A DNA stretch of 64,000 nt from Cylindrotheca closterium (Eukaryota; Bacillariophyta; Bacillariophyceae; Bacillariales; Bacillariaceae): positions 534,130 through 598,129 of the forward strand of contig CAKOGP040000668.1 in assembly GCA_933822405.4 (NCBI GenBank), written 5' to 3'. A model generated the notes under the pieces. It saw only the letters and a program-made list of their open reading frames with translations. It was not told where the DNA came from and did no database searches. Positions 63,448 through 64,000 of this stretch are shown here, in pieces. Position numbers and translations under genes: made by a program. The first letter of the stretch is position 1. Each line of letters begins with the position of its first letter.

Positions 63448-63882
63448 GCACAGAGACTTGACTCGGACTGAAAGATCGCTGTTGCAAAAGAAGAGATCCA
63501 ATTGTATTTGTCAGTATGACGGTTGGGGATGCTGCAACCAGGTTGAGGATTTATTGATACCGGTATATGTGCATGCATAATGCAATGTTTTCTGAATAGG
63601 GGGATTGATCAATACATTGAATATTGGGGAGAATTGGGGAGAGTTGAAACATACGTGTACCACCATACCACCCCCCAATTGACGAACCCGAACCAAAGGA
63701 TTCAAATCCATCACTCTCATCACCATCCATGCGCATCAACCAATATATATTATACGTCAACAGATCTGATCTCTATCTATCCAAGCAACAAAGGTTGCTT
63801 TGCAGACTGAAGAAAAAGGATTAGTTCTGGAATCAGAATACAAGAATCACATCGATCGATAGTGTCAAATACAGCCGTCATC
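63448..63882. promoter_or_regulatory. Divergent promoter region, 435 bp
   Basis: Between the HDDC2-like gene and the gene starting at 63883. A TATATATTATA string at 63742-63752 about 130 bp before the plus ATG could be a TATA-like element. Nothing else is recognised. Confidence 0.4.
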
Positions 63883-64000
63883 ATGAACAGAAAGATCCAA
63901 CGTTTGAATACCTTGTTGTTGGCGTTTGTATTGACAATCCAAAGTTTTCAGGTCGCAGAATCCTTTTGCCGATCCACAGCAATCACAATCACAATCACAA
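63883..64000 (+). CDS. N-terminus of a secreted or plastid-targeted protein (partial)
   Basis: The window ends 39 codons into this frame. The peptide begins M-N-R-K, has a hydrophobic Leu/Val core, and ends the signal region with V-A-E-S before Phe-Cys-Arg-Ser. The placement of Phe after a small residue resembles the plastid-targeting cleavage site of diatoms, less cleanly than in MsrB. A CAAT repeat codes Thr-Ile alternation at the very end. The mature protein is not visible, so no function is offered. Confidence 0.55.
   Translation, partial: MNRKIQRLNTLLLAFVLTIQSFQVAESFCRSTAITITIT

Overview
The window looks like nuclear DNA of a diatom, most likely a raphid pennate, though I cannot name the species. 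The evidence is: genes on both strands with short GT-AG introns (67-121 nt in the models below); plastid precursors of the secondary-endosymbiont type (signal peptide ending Ala-Ser-Ala followed by Phe, in MsrB); a microsomal FAD2-type desaturase; proteins with the GDPH/VWFD domain that recurs in diatom adhesive material; and many poly-Gln, Asn and Ser tracts. I find no rRNA, tRNA, CRISPR array or intact transposase. I model 25 intact genes, one pseudogene and one further gene cut by the window end at each side where applicable.

Layout. At 1-91 lies the first exon of a secretory or plastid-targeted gene (minus). At 957-7810 and 20019-26814 lie two paralogous giant type I membrane proteins (2233 and 2239 aa). 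Each has a signal peptide, three tandem copies of a roughly 710-residue two-lobed unit, one C-terminal membrane helix and a short acidic cytosolic tail. Their motifs resemble the FEA1/phytotransferrin-like iron-assimilation family; that naming is inference. Between them sit a peroxisomal carnitine acetyltransferase ending in SKL (8114-10540), a SERHL-like hydrolase (10917-11915), two tandem TSP_C-VWFD proteins whose VWFD halves are almost identical in DNA (12461-13978 and 14733-16235), and a multiply frameshifted DUF2828 pseudogene (17669-19423).

From 27053 to 35449 come an APH-fold kinase with a poly-Gln start, an IQ-motif protein, a protein with two exon-duplicated Tudor-like modules, the FAD2 desaturase and a transposase-derived DNA-binding protein. 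From 35753 to 47253 come an adenylation-carrier-ankyrin protein, an EDRF1 homologue, a mitochondrial TACO1/YebC protein and a BCS1-like AAA ATPase. Two copies of a 69-bp inverted-repeat element flank the ATPase gene.

From 47901 to the end come a type II Golgi-like membrane enzyme, a plastid MsrB with extra membrane helices, a small four-exon membrane protein, a polytopic J-domain protein, an RsmE methyltransferase, a UBA-TM-lectin-GH99-like fusion, a type II kinase-like protein with a predicted lumenal kinase domain, an HDDC2-type HD hydrolase and the start of another secreted or plastid gene.

There is no operon-like logic. The strongest functional theme is the secretory pathway and cell surface: the two giant surface proteins, the GDPH proteins, the glycosyltransferase-like protein, the GH99-like fusion and the adjacent lumenal kinase. 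The best candidates for something undescribed are the six-lobed FEA-like pair, the UBA-lectin-GH99 fusion and the sharply bounded VWFD conversion tract.
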